A stretch of DNA of 40,000 nucleotides from Symbiodinium natans (lineage: Eukaryota; Sar; Dinophyceae; Suessiales; Symbiodiniaceae), in assembly GCA_905221605.1 (NCBI GenBank), contig CAJNDS010000580.1, forward strand, positions 1 to 40,000, given 5' to 3'. Of this stretch, positions 19,430 through 31,350 are shown piece by piece (positions within the stretch are counted from its first letter, which is position 1; each line of letters opens with the position of its first letter). The translations under genes were made by a program, and so were the position numbers. Under the pieces are notes generated by a model, which ran no database searches, was not told where the DNA came from, and worked only from the letters and a program-made list of their open reading frames with translations.

Positions 19430-20216
19430 TCCAGCATGGAGCGCCCAGCCTACAAACCTTCAACATATAACTGCTTGACTAGTTGACAAGGACCGTTGCA
19501 CGCTGCGGAGGTCATGCAGTGCGCCTGCTCCCCTTCCTTCGCGCGGTCCGGGCTGAACCTGTGGACCACAGTCTATCAGTCACAATCCCTCGTGTATTAG
19601 GTTGTTTCGTGCCTCGGTCGGCAGAGTCATCCCTATCATCGGGCGAGCTCCTGTTGCTGTCGCCGTCGAGGGTCTTAAGCAACAGCAGTAACCGATGGAA
19701 CGAGCTCAACTGAAGCTCATCGGCGGTTGCCGCACGTGTCCTGATTCCTGAAGATGGAGGCGACGGTGTTCGCGAAGAGGAACTGCGACAAGGTTACTCT
19801 TTCGGCAGCATGTTGCTTGTCGCGGCAGCGGCCTTGGCGACCAGTCCAGCCTGCCGGGGGCACAGCTAGTGGGACGTTGCTCGGACGAATAGTGTCGCAT
19901 GATGATTCAGACACCGGACCGAGAGCCTGCTGACCGCGGCCGCTTCCTCGACCATGTCATGTGCCCACACCGCTGCAGTAAGCGGATCTACGTGCTTCCG
20001 TGTGGCCTCGACGCGGGGCCTGGGGCACCGTGACCAACGGCCAGCACCGCATCTTGACGCCAACTCCGGCTCCGAAGCTGGCCTCGTGGATGTAGACCCC
20101 GAGCTCCGTCCCCAACGTGGGTTGGCGCATAGAGCCGATTTGCGCTTCCCTCCCTGTGACCTGATCACCCAAGCAAAAACCACGGGCGGATGCGGTCCCT
20201 GACTGAGGCGCCGGCG
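19430..20216. other. Region without recognised genes
   Basis: Short frames on both strands (the longest about 105-111 codons near 19866-20292, minus) with no recognisable motif or relation to other genes here. No clear repeat until the segmental duplicate begins near 20217. Confidence 0.4.
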
Positions 20217-21090
20217 CGTTGTTCAGCCGAGGTCGCTCGTTCGACCTGCCACCCCACCTGTGAAGCACGGTCGGAGTTTGACCTTCTCGCACACGGCACG
20301 CTGAGGCGGCGGCGCGATAGAGCCGAGTGAGACAATTGCCAGCAATCGCAGACAGAGCACGCCCATGGTGATGGGTCGATAGCTTGACACTCCAGTCCCT
20401 AAGTCACGAGTTCTCAATGCTGCGAGGGGAGCGAACTGTCAGTCGACACCTATGCCAGCATGCACAGATGCAATGAAAAAGCCGTCTGCCGCATTTCGTC
20501 TCGACATGACATGTTCAACTCTGCTGCGCGCCGGCACTTGCGGGGACTGGGTCCGCACCGCGTGCCGCAATCGGTTATGCTCCATTTCCCGACTACAGGA
20601 TCATAATGCTTTCATGGAAATTGTGGGTAACACCAGATCATGCACGGCGATGGACAAGCACGGTCTCACATGTTGTCGGCGTCGTCCGCCGGATGACTTG
20701 CCCTCCTTCGGTGGACGGGCCCTCAGAGCAGTCCTCCGCCGGATGGTGTTCGGTTGCACATGGAGATTCAGATCCTGGAGCATTCAGGCATTGCATCGTC
20801 AGCACACTCCGACGCACCCACATGTAGCGGCCTCTGTTGTTTGCCTCCGGGGGGCTAGGCATTGGCTCTGATTCTTCGCTACCTGCGTGGCGCATTCTGA
20901 AACCCTATGACTCACTACGGCATCGGCGGCCTGGCTGCTGCTGCGACTCCGGTCTTGCTGCTCCCTGTGTCTGGGACGCATCGGCCGTCGACCCCACGGC
21001 TGCAGAACCGGCCGCCGCCTTCGCGTTGGCTTTCCGCTATTTTTTTTGCACAGCTTTTTCATGTCGTTCTCGGAACCGCTCGGCGACTTC
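20217..21090. repeat. Segmental duplication, copy 2
   Basis: Same-orientation duplicate of 16838-17711. It breaks off exactly after CGGCGACTTC, inside the copied gene, and a different repeat module begins at about 21101. Differences include an expanded T run and scattered substitutions. Confidence 0.9.
20924..21090 (-). pseudogene. Truncated copy of the CPF zinc-motif gene (3' half only)
   Basis: Corresponds to 17547-17711. The zinc motif is absent because the duplication ends upstream of it. The T run at 21044-21051 differs in length from the parent (17661-17668), shifting the frame, and the parent stop (TGA at 17549-17547) reads CGA here. A dead fragment. Confidence 0.85.
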
Positions 21091-21708
21091 GCGGAGTCTG
21101 AACTCCAAGCCTCTTCGTCCGTGTTTGGAAACATCTCGAACATCTTGGTGGCAGCCTGCCAGACATGGCCATTCCTATGGAGTGATACGTGTCAGCTGCA
21201 GCATAACCTAGAACGTTTCACCACATGTGTTGAATGCCAGGCTATGCCACAGCAACCTGTTGCAGTTGTCCCTGTAAACTGTTTCAATCTGCCAAATGGA
21301 CTGCCTACAGAATTGACCACCACATCTGACTGGAACAGTCCTCTCTTTGTCTGCGCAGGCCGTATGCAGTAGAACCCCTGCCTCGACTGCCGCTCGCCGA
21401 TGACCGGCTGGCAGGCCAACCTGAGCCCACGCCCAGGGAATGCGAGGTCGCCTGGACATATCAACTCCAAACCTCTTCGTCCGTGTCTGGAAACATCTCG
21501 AACATCTCGCTGGCAGCCTGCCAGACATGACCATTCCTATGGAGTGATACGTGTCAGCTGCAGCAGTCTCATAGAACGTTTCACCACATGTGTTGAATGC
21601 CAGGCTATGCTGCAGCAACCTGTTGCAGTTGTCTCTGTAAACTGTTTCAATCTGCCAAATTAACTGCCTACAGAACTGACCACCACATCTGACTAGAATA
21701 ATCCTCTC

Positions 21709-22353
21709 GCCCAGGCCCCTTCCATTTGCTTATAGCACCGCCCCGGCCCCTTCCATTTGCATATAGCACCGCCCCGGCCCCTTCCATTTGCTGAAAGCAC
21801 CGCCCAGGCCCCTTCCATTTGCTTATAGCACCGCCCAGGCCCCTTCCATTTGCTTATAGCACCGCCCCGGCCCTTCCATTTGCTGAAAGCACCGCCCAGG
21901 CCCCTTCCATTTGCTTATAGTACCGCCCAGGCCCCTTCCATTTGCTTATAGCACCGCCCAGGCCCCTTCCATTTGCTTACAGCACCGCCCGGGCCCCTTC
22001 CATTTGCTTATAGCACCGCCCAGGCCCCTTCCATTTGCTTAAAGCACCGCCCAGGCCCCTTCCATTTGCTGAAAGCACCACCCAGGCCCTTCCATTTGCT
22101 TATAGCACCGCCCAGGCCCCTTCCATTTGCTGAAAGCACCGCCCCGGCCCCTTCCATTTGCTTATAGCACCGCCCGGGCCCCTTCCATTTGCTTATAGCA
22201 CCGCCCAGGCCCCTTCCATTTGCTTATAGCGCCGCCCATTCCTTCCACTTGCTTATAGCACCGCTTCCATTTGCTGAAAGCACCACCCCTGCCTCTTCCA
22301 TTTGCTTATAGCGCCGCCCACCCCTTCCATTTGCTTATAGCACCGCCCAGGCT
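21709..22353. repeat. 31-bp minisatellite, block 1 (~20 copies)
   Basis: Units of 31 bp with the core CCCCTTCCATTTGCTTATAG plus CACCGCCCAGG. Frequent variants are CTTATAG to CTGAAAG and CCCAGG to CCCCGG; a few units are shortened. Confidence 0.95.
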
Positions 22354-22850
22354 CATAACTTAGAACGTTTCACCACATGTGTTGAATGCCAGGCTATGCT
22401 GCAGTAAGCTGTTACAGTTGTCCTTTAAACTGTTTCAATCTGCTGAAACAAACCACCACATCTGACTAGAACTGTTAGTCCTCTCCGTGCCTTCGCAGGC
22501 CGTATGCAGTAGAGCCCCTGCCTCGACTGCCACTCGCCGATGACCGGATGGCAGGCCAACCTGAGCCCACGCCCAGAGAATGCGAGGTCGCCTGGACAGA
22601 CCAACTCCAAACCTCTTCGTCCGTGTCTGGAAACATCTCGAACATCTCGCTGGCAGCCTGCCAGACATGACCATTCCTATGGAGTGATACATGTCAGCTG
22701 CAGCAGTCTCATAACCTAGAACGTTTCACCACATGTGTTGAATGCCAGGCTATGCTGCAGCAACCTGTTGCAGTTGTCCCTGTAAACTGTTTCAATTTGC
22801 CAAATTAACTACCTACAGAACTGACCACATCTGAATAGAATAGTCCTCTC

Positions 22851-23898
22851 GCCCAGGCCCCTACCATTTGCTTATAGCACCGCCCCGGCCCCTTCCATTT
22901 GCTTATAGCACCGCCCCGGCCCCTTCCATTTGCTTATAGCACCGCCCCTGCCCCTTCCATTTGCCTATAGCACCGCCCAGGCCCCTTCCATTTGCTTATA
23001 GCACCGCCCCGGCCTTATAGCACCGCCCCGGCCCCTTCCATTTGCTTATAGCACCGCCCAGGCCCCTTCCATTTGCTTATAGCACCGCCCGGGCCCCTTC
23101 CATTTGCTTATAGCACCGCCCCGGCCCCTTCCATTTGCTTATAGCACCGCCCCGGCCCCTTCCATTTGCTTATAGCACCGCCCAGGCCCCTTCCATTTGC
23201 TTATAGCACCGCCCAGGCCCCTTCCATTTGCTTATAGCACCGCCCAGGCCCTTTCCATTTGCTTATAGCACCGCCCAGGCCCCTTCCATTTGCTTACAGC
23301 ACCGCCCAGATTTGCTTATAGCACCGCCCATGCTCCTTGCATTTGCTTATAGCACCGCCCAGGCCCCTTCCATTTGCTTATAGCGCCGCCCATGCCCCTT
23401 CCATTTGCTTATAGCACCGCCCAGGCCCCTTCCATTTGCTTATAGCACCGCCCAGGCCCCTTCCATTTGCTTATAGCACCGCCCCGGCCCCTTCTCTTCC
23501 ATTTGCTTATAGCACCGACCCTGCCCCTTCCATTTGCTTATAGCACCGCCCGGGCCCCTTCCATTTGCTTATAGCACCGCCCCGGCCCCTTCCATTTGCT
23601 TATAGCACCGCCCCGGCCCCTTCCCTTCCATTTGCTTATAGCACCGCCCAGGCCCCTTCCGTTTGCTTATAGCACCGCCCGGGCCCCTTCCATTTGCTCA
23701 TAGCACCGCCCAGGCCCCTTCCATTTGCTTATAGCGCTGCCCATTCCTTCCATTTGCTTATAGCACCGCCCGGGCCCCTTCCATTTGCTTATAGCACCGC
23801 CCCGGCTCCTTCCATTTGCTTATAGCGCCGCCCACCCCTTCCATTTGCTTATAGCACCGCCCCTGCCCCTTGCATTTGCTTATAGCACCGCCCAGGCT
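22851..23898. repeat. 31-bp minisatellite, block 2 (~34 copies)
   Basis: Same unit as block 1 but more uniform (CTTATAG in nearly all units), with occasional partial units and an inserted CTTCC. It ends in GCCCAGGCTCATAACTTAGA, the same junction seen at the end of block 1. Confidence 0.95.
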
Positions 23899-24308
23899 CA
23901 TAACTTAGAACGTTTCACCACATGTGTTGAATGCCAGGCTATGCTGCAGCAACCTGTTGCAGTTGTCCCTGTAAACTGTTTCAACCTGCTAAAACTGACA
24001 ACCACATCTGACTAGAACAATCCTCTCTTTGCCTTCGCAGGCCGAATGCAGTAGAACCCCCGCCTCGACTGCCACTCGCCGATGACCGGATGGCAGGCCA
24101 ACCTGAGCCCACGCCCAGCGAATGCGAGGTCGCCTGGACAGACCAACTCCAAACCTCTTCGTCCGTGTCTGGAAACATCTCGAACATCTCGGTGGCAGCC
24201 TGCCAGACATAACCATTCCTATGGAGTGATACATGTCAGCTGCAGCACGTAATGCAAAGGCTTCGGCTACCCTTCGAACCTGCTCCGCTTGGCGGGCCTC
24301 CGGCGCTA

Positions 24309-24357
24309 CTGAACGCACACACGCACAATCACACACACGCACACACGCGCACACACA

Positions 24358-24393
<36 letters not shown>
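24309..24393. repeat. (CA)n microsatellite
   Basis: About 85 bp of CA repeats interrupted by CG steps in the 5' half and pure CA in the 3' half. Confidence 0.95.
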
Positions 24394-24394
<1 letters not shown>

Positions 24395-24395
24395 C

Positions 24396-25085
24396 CTGGC
24401 GCCGAGCACGTGCTCCCGGACGGTCATGTGGGCCGCGCCTGTACAGATGCACTATGGTTATCGACAAGGCGCACCCACTTGCCGCCTGCGAGGCCCTCCG
24501 GTTCGATCCTGCGGCGGCCTATAGTTTCGTCTGATCAGAATGACACGGGCACGGTCGTCGAAATTCAGTGCCGAGCATCTTGAGGGGCGCAGAGGGAATC
24601 GTGTCTTGGGCCGACAGCTCTGTCCGACGCAATGTCATATCAAATGCATTTCAGGTCTAGCGGTCGAGCTTCGGCTTAGAGGCTACTCCTCCTGCACTGC
24701 GGAAGTCGTTTCCATGTGCCAAGCAAAACACGAGGGTACTAGTTGGACTGACCGGTTGGCAACTTCTATGGCATAACTGTGTTACGTCGGGTCAAGGTCG
24801 CTTGGCTGATGCTGGCTTGCAAGCTAGCGGCAACGTGTGGATGCTTGTAGATTTTTGATCGGTAAACGCATGGAAAATATCTCTCGACCACTTTCCGGCC
24901 CAGGGTCCAGAAACGATGAGGGCGCACACGGCGATTGCAAAGACCAATAGTTCGAATGAAGCCGTTTTGTCTCACTCAGTAATGCCTTAAGAAACAAATC
25001 AAACCTGCACGCCCTGTGCCTGCCCGAAACGCGTCAGAATTTAAAACTCGTCAACGCCATGCCCCGAGAGGCTATTTATTGGCCG
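24396..25085. other. Region without recognised genes
   Basis: No supported gene on either strand. A diverged copy of the TACTAGTTGGAC motif seen at 12.9-13.0 kb occurs near 24737. Confidence 0.4.

Positions 25086-25117
<32 letters not shown>
25086..25117. repeat. Uninterrupted 32-nt C run
   Basis: Thirty-two consecutive C. The opposite strand is a G run able to form quadruplexes. It may also mark an assembly gap or a low-quality join, because the sequence character changes across it. Confidence 0.9.
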
Positions 25118-25118
<1 letters not shown>

Positions 25119-25170
25119 ACTTTTAACTACAATGCAGCACTTTGGACGACGCTGCCCCCAAACATGCAAT

Positions 25171-25649
25171 ATAGCCTATAATACTGCTCAATTCACGGTC
25201 CGCTAGCGTTCTCAGCACGTCAAGGACTACAGCCTCAATAGTCTAGTCGCAGATGCAAATGTTTCACCCTGCGTACTGTAAGTAGCTTAGCTTGGACTAG
25301 TCTTTTTAAAATAAACACGTCCTGGTTGCTGTCCATGGTGCGAATGCCTCAGGTATATGTTGCCCATAAAGCGATTTCGTGCGAAGGGCGACTTTCAGTC
25401 GAACCAATCGAACCGGAAAGGAAGGAAGAAGGAAAAAAAAAAAAAAGGATGGCTTGGCTTGACGGAAAGGGCGGAGCGAAAAGAGGGTGGGAGCCGCCCA
25501 CGAGCGGCGCGGGAGGGCATCATCTCGGAGCGGTCACGCGGCCCCGATCACCCGGGCCACCCTGCAATTGCCCGAACGGCCGACTTCTCAAATTCGAAAG
25601 ATGTGCGCAAGTGCCGCGCGCTCGCCCCGCGAGGTGTTTGTTCGAGACG
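25171..25649. repeat. Partial, diverged 3' end of the telomere-bounded unit
   Basis: Matches the end of units A/B/D: TAATACTGC, CACGGTCCGC, TATGTTGCCCATAAAGCGAT, the purine-rich stretch, the GC-rich block and CGAGACG before CCCTAAA. It is more diverged than A, B and D are from each other and carries a ~105-bp extra segment (about 25228-25330) between CAAGGACT and GCTGTCC. Confidence 0.85.
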
Positions 25650-25780
25650 CCCTAAACCCTAAACCCTTAAACCCTTAAACCCTAAACCCTAAACCCTAAA
25701 CCCTAAACCCTAAACCCTAAACCCTAAACCCTAAACCCTAAACCCTAAACCCTAAACCCTAAACCCTAAACCCTAAACCC
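25650..25780. repeat. Internal telomere-type array (CCCTAAA)n
   Basis: About 18 copies, regular apart from two CCCTTAAA variants at the left edge. It ends in CCCTCAAGA, the same right border as the array ending at 39416. Confidence 0.95.
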
Positions 25781-26160
25781 TCAAGACAAAATAAATAGAA
25801 ATTGTATGTGGTATCATTCTGAATTTCCCAAGTTATTTGTCTAAACAGCTGACAAGCAGAGTTTGAGTAAACTAATCCAAAACGCTTCTGGGAGGCCGAG
25901 TTTAAGTAAATTGATTCAAAATACTACTAGGAGGCAAAATATTCAATTTACTTAAACCTGCCGCCCCTGACCTCCCCGCCCCCCCTCCCGGGCCCCCCCC
26001 TCAAAACACCCTCCCGCCCTTTTCGGGCCCTTTCGGCCCTTCTTAACCCTCTCCAGACTCAGCAAAACCTTTGTTCCACGCCTTCCCAAGCCGCCCGCCC
26101 ACCCCCCCACCCCCCCCCCAGCCCTTCCCCACACTCCCCCCCCTCCCTCCCTTCCTTTGG
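25781..26160. other. AT-rich segment followed by C-rich segment
   Basis: 25781-25960 is AT-rich and contains ATTCAATTTACTTAAACCT, a motif that recurs in the AT-rich tail of the window (39540, 39820). 25961-26155 is almost purely C/T-rich with many C runs. No gene seen. Confidence 0.6.
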
Positions 26161-26271
26161 GATTCTGGGAGCGAATTGAGCTCCGGGCATTACTTTTGAG
26201 CTTTGGAAGCTAATTTTGAACTTCGGGAGCTAATTTTGAGCTCCGGGACCCAATTTTGAGCTCCCGGCGTG
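26161..26271. repeat. Short tandem repeat with AATTTTGAGCTCCGGG core
   Basis: Four to five imperfect ~25-bp copies (GAGCTCCGGGCATTAC, GAACTTCGGGAGCTAATTTT, GAGCTCCGGGACCCAATTTT, GAGCTCCCGG) immediately before the 40-bp satellite. Confidence 0.75.
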
Positions 26272-29200
26272 AAGGTCCCAGCCTCAGGAAATGACCAATT
26301 CCACCTATATGAAGGTTCCAGCCTCAGGAAATGACCAATTCCACCTAAATGAAGGTCCCAGCCTCAGGAAATGACCAATTCCACCTATATGAAGGTCCCA
26401 GCCTCAGGAAATGACCAATTCCACCTATATGAAGGTCCCAGCCCCAGGAAATGACCAACTCCACCTTTTTGAAGGTCACAGTCTCAGGAAATGACCAATT
26501 CCACCTATATGAAGGTTTCAGCCTCAGGAAATGACCAATTCCACCTATATGAAGGTCCCAGCCTCAGGAAATGACCAACTCCACCTATATGAAGGACCAA
26601 TTCCACCTATATGAAGGTTTCACCTCAGGAAATGACCAATTCCACCTATATAAAGGTCCCAGCCTCAGGAAATGACCATTCCACTCTATGAAAGTCCCAG
26701 CCTCAGGAAAATGACCAATTCCACCTATATGAGGTTTTCACCTCCAGGAAATGACCAATTCCACCATATAAAGGTTCCCAGCCTCAGGAAATGACCAATT
26801 CCACCTATATGAAAGTCCCAGCCTCAGGAAATGACCAATTCCACCTATATGAAGGTCCAGCCTCAGGAAATGACCAATTCCACCTATATGAAGGTCCCAG
26901 CCTCAGGAAATGACCAATTCCACCTATATGATATGCAGGTCCCAGCCTCAGGAAATGACCAATTCCACCTATATGAAGGTTCCAGCCTCCGGAAATGACC
27001 AATTCCACCTATATGAAGGTTGCAGCCTCAGGAAATGACCAATTCCACCTATATGAAGGTTGCAGCCTCAGGAAATGACCAATTCCACCTATATGAAGGT
27101 CCCAGCCTCAGGAAATGACCAATTCCACCTATATGAAGGCCCCAGCCTCAGGAAATGACCAATTCCACCTATATGAAGGTCCCAGCCTCCGGAAATGACC
27201 AATTCCACCTATATGAAGGCCCCAGCCTCAGGAAATGACCAATTCCACCTATATGAAGGTCCTAGCCTCAAGAAATGACCAATTCCACCTATATGAAGGT
27301 TCCAGCCTCAGGAAATGACCAATTCCACCTATATGAAGGTCCCAGCCCCAGGAAATGACCAATTCCACCTATATGAAGGTCCCAGCCTCAGGAAATGACC
27401 CACCTATATAAAGGTCCCAGCCTCAGGAAATGACCAATATAAATTTCACCTAAATGAAGGTCCAGGGCCTCAGAAATGACCATTTCAACATATGAAGGCC
27501 CCAGCCTCGGAACATGACCCAAGTACACCTTATGAGTTCACCTCCGGAAATGACCAATTCCACCTTATGAAGGTTGCAGGCCCTCAGGAATGACCCAATC
27601 CACTATATGAAGGTCAAGCTCAGGAAAATGACCAATTCCACCTTATGAAGGTCCCAGCCTCAGGAAATGCCAAATTCCACCTATATGAACGGTCCAGCCT
27701 CAGGAAATGGGACCAATTGCCACCTATCTATCTGAAGGTCCCAGCCCAGGAATGGACCAATTCCATTATATGAAGTCCCAGCCTCAGGGAAATGACCAAT
27801 TCAACTCTAGGAAGGTCCCAGCCTCAGGAAATGACCAATTCCACCTATATGAAAACCCCAGCCTCAGGAAATGACAAATTCCACCTATATGAAGGTCACA
27901 GCCCTCGAGAAATGACCAATTCCACCTATATGAAAGTCCCAGCCTCAGGAAATGACCAATTCCACCTATATGAAGGTCCCAGCCTCATAAAATGACCAAT
28001 TCCATCTATATGAAGGTCCCAGCCTCAGGAAATGACCAACTCCACCTATATGAAGGCCCCAGCCTCAGGAAATGATCAACTCCACCTATATGAAGGTCCC
28101 AGCCTCAGGAAATGACCAATTCCACCTATATGAAGGTCCCAGCCTCAGAAAATGACCAATTCCACCTATATGAAGGTACCAGCCTCAGGAAATGACCAAC
28201 TCCACCTATATGAAGGTCCCAGCCTCAGGAAATGACCAATTCCACCTATATGAAGGCCCCAGCGTCAGGAAATGACCAATTCCACTTATATGAAGGTCCC
28301 AGCTTCAGGAAATGACCAATTCCACCTATATGAAAGTCCCAGCCTCAGGAAATGACCAATTCCACCTATGTGAAGGTCCCAGCCTCAGGAAATGACCAAT
28401 TCCACCTATATTAAAGTCCCAGCCTCAGGAAATGACCAATGCCACCTATATGAAGGTCCCAGCCTCAGGAAATGACCAATTCCACCTATATGAAGGTCCC
28501 AGCCTCAGGAAATGACCAATTCCACCTATATGAAGGCCCCAGCCTCAGGAAATCACTTATTCCACCTATATGAAGGTCCCAGCCTCAGGAAATGACAAAT
28601 TCCACCTATATGAAGGTCCCAGCCTCAGGAAATGACCAATTCAACCTATATGCAGGTCCCAGCCTCAGGAAATGGGACCAACTACACCTATGTGAAGGTC
28701 CCAGCCTCAGGAAATGAACAATTCCACCTATATGAAGGTCCCAGCCTCAGGAAATGACCAATTCCACCTATATGAAAGTCCCAGCCTCAGAAAATGACCA
28801 ATTCCACCTATATGAAGGTACCAGCCTCAGAAAATGACCAATTCCACCTATATGAAGGTCCCAGCCTCAGGAAATGACCAATTCCACCTATATGAAGGTC
28901 CCAGCCTCAGGAAATGACAAATTCCACCTATGTGAAGGTCCCAGCCTCAGGAAATGACCAATTCCACCTATATGAAGGTCCCAGCCTCAGGAAATGACCA
29001 AATTCCACCTATATGAAGGTCCCAGCCTCAGGAAATGACCAATTCCACCTATATGAAGGTCCCAGCCTCAGGAAATGACCAATTCCACCTATATGAAGGT
29101 CCCAGCCTCAGGAAATGACCAATTCCACCTAAATGAAGGTCCCAGCCTCAGGAAATGACCAATTCCACCTATATGAAGGTCCCAGCCTCCGGAAATGAAC

Positions 29201-31350
29201 AATTCCACCTATATGAAGGTCGCAGCCTCAGGACATGACCAATTCCACCTATATGAAGGTCCCAGCCTCAGGAAATGACCAATTCCATCTATATGAAGGT
29301 CCCACCCTCAGGAAATGATCAACTTCACCTATATGAAGGTCCCAGCCCCAGGACATGACAAATTCCACCTATATGAAGGCCCCAGCCTCAGGAAATGACC
29401 AACTCCACCTATATGAAGGTCCCAGCCTCAGGAAATGACCAATTCCACCTATATGAAGGTCCCAGCCTCAGGAAATGACCAATTCCACCTATATGAAGGT
29501 CCCAGCCTCAGGAGATGACCAATGCCACCTATATGAAAACCCCAGCCTCAGGAAATGACCAATTCCACCTATATGAAGGCCCCAGCCTCAGGAAATCACC
29601 TATTCCACCTATATGAAGGTCCCAGCCTCAGGAAATGACCAATTCCACCTATATGAAGGCCCCAGCCTCAGAAAATGACCAACTCCACCTGTATGAAGGT
29701 CCCAGCCTCAGAGAATGACCAATTCCACCTATATGAAGGTTCCAGCCTCAGGAAATGACCAATTCCACCTATATGAGGGTACCTGCCTCAGGAAAAGACC
29801 AATTCCATCTATATGAAGGTCCCAGCCTCAGGAAATGACCAACTCCACCTATATGAAGGTCCCAGCCTCAGGAAATGACCAATTCCACCTATATGAAGGC
29901 CCCAGCGTCAGGAAATGACCAATTCCACTTATATGAAGGTCCCAGCTTCAGGAAATGACCAATTCCACCTATATGAAAGTCCCAGCCTCAGGAAATGACC
30001 AATTCCACCTATATGAAGGTCCCAGCCTCAGGAAATGACCAATTCCACCTATATGAAGGTCCTAGCCTCAGGAAATGACCAATTCCACCTATATGAAGGT
30101 CCCAGCCGCAGGAAATGACCAATTCCACCTATATGAAGGTCCCAGCCTCAGGAAATGACCAATTCCACCTATATGAAGGTCCCAGCCTCAGGAAATGACC
30201 AATTCCACCTATATGAAGGTCCCAGCCTCAGGAAATGACCAATTCCACCTATATGAAGGTCCCAGCCTCAGGAAATGACCAATTCCACCTATATGAAGGT
30301 CCCAGCCTCAGGAAATGACCAATTCCACCTATATGAAGGTCCCAGCCTCAGGAAATGACCAATTCCACCTATATGAAGGTCCCAGCCTCAGGAGATGACC
30401 AATTCCACCTATATGAAGGTCCCAGCCTCAGGAAATGACCAACTCCACCTATATGAAGGTCCCAGCCTCAGGAAATGACCAATTCCACGTATATGAAGGT
30501 CCCAGCCTCAGGAAATGACCAATTCCACCTATATGAAGGTACCAGCCTCAGGAAAAGACCAATTCCACCTATATGAATGTCCCAGCCTCAGGAAATGACA
30601 AATTCCATCTATATGAAGGTCCCAGCCTCAGGAAATGACCAATTCCATCTATATGAAGGTCCCAACCTCAGGAAATGATCAGTTCCACCTATATGAAGGT
30701 CCCAGCCTCAGGAAATGACCAATTCCACCTATATGAAGGTCCCAGCCTCAGGAAATGACCAATTCCACCTATATGAAGGCCCCACCTCAGGAAATGACCT
30801 CCACCTAGATGAATGGTCCACCCCAGCCTCAGGAAATGACCAATTCCACCTATATGAACGTCCCAACCTCAGGGAATGACCTATATGAAGGCCCCAGCCT
30901 CAGGAAATGACCAATTCCACCTATATGAAGGTCCCAGCCTCAGGAAATGACCAATTCCACCTATATGAAGGTCCCAGCCTCAGGAAATGACCAATTCCAC
31001 CTATATGAAGGTCCCAGCCTCAGGAAATGACCAATTCCACCTATATGAAGGTCCCAGCCTCAGGAAATGACCAATTCCACTTATATGAACACCCCAGCCT
31101 CAGGGAGTGACCCGTTCCACCTGTGTGAGGAAATGACCAATTCCAGGAAACGACCAATTCCACCTATATGAAGGTCCCAGCCTCAGGAAATGACCAACTC
31201 CACCTATATGAAGGTCCCAGCCTCAGGAAATGACCAATTCCACCTATAGGAAGGTCCCAGCCTGAGGAAGGTACCAGCCTCAGGAAATGACCAATTCCAC
31301 CTATATGAAGGTCGCAGCCTCAGGAAATGACCAACTCCACCTATATGAAG
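26272..31350. repeat. Satellite array, 40-bp unit, about 125 copies
   Basis: Head-to-tail units of exactly 40 bp across most of the array: GAAGGTCCCAGCCTCAGGAA then ATGACCAATTCCACCTATAT. Most copies differ by 0-3 bases. A sub-block at 27400-27800 is heavily scarred by single-base indels. Two short scrambled places lie at 30785-30900 and 31090-31160. Open frames here are repeat shadows. Confidence 0.97.

Larger units (their letters stand above)
21101..24246. repeat. Composite repeat: ~380-bp module alternating with 31-bp minisatellite
   Basis: The module (CTCTTCGTCCGTGTCTGG ... GGAGTGATACATGTCAGC ... AGAACGTTTCACCACATGTG ... CAGCAACCTGTTGCAG ... GCAGGCCGTATGCAGTAGA ... GGTCGCCTGGACA) appears whole or in part at 21101-21463, 21464-21708, 22354-22850 and 23899-24246. 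It is separated by two minisatellite blocks. Minus-strand frames in the modules repeat with the DNA and are not supported as genes. Confidence 0.9.

Noticed and set aside
24490-24512. GGTTCGATCC resembling a tRNA T-arm / B box
   Set aside because: The flanking bases do not form a T stem, and no acceptor stem, D arm or A box lies at the right distance.
26272-31350. Regular direct repeats that could be taken for a CRISPR array
   Set aside because: There are no unique spacers: the whole 40-bp unit is repeated. There are no cas genes and the genome looks eukaryotic.
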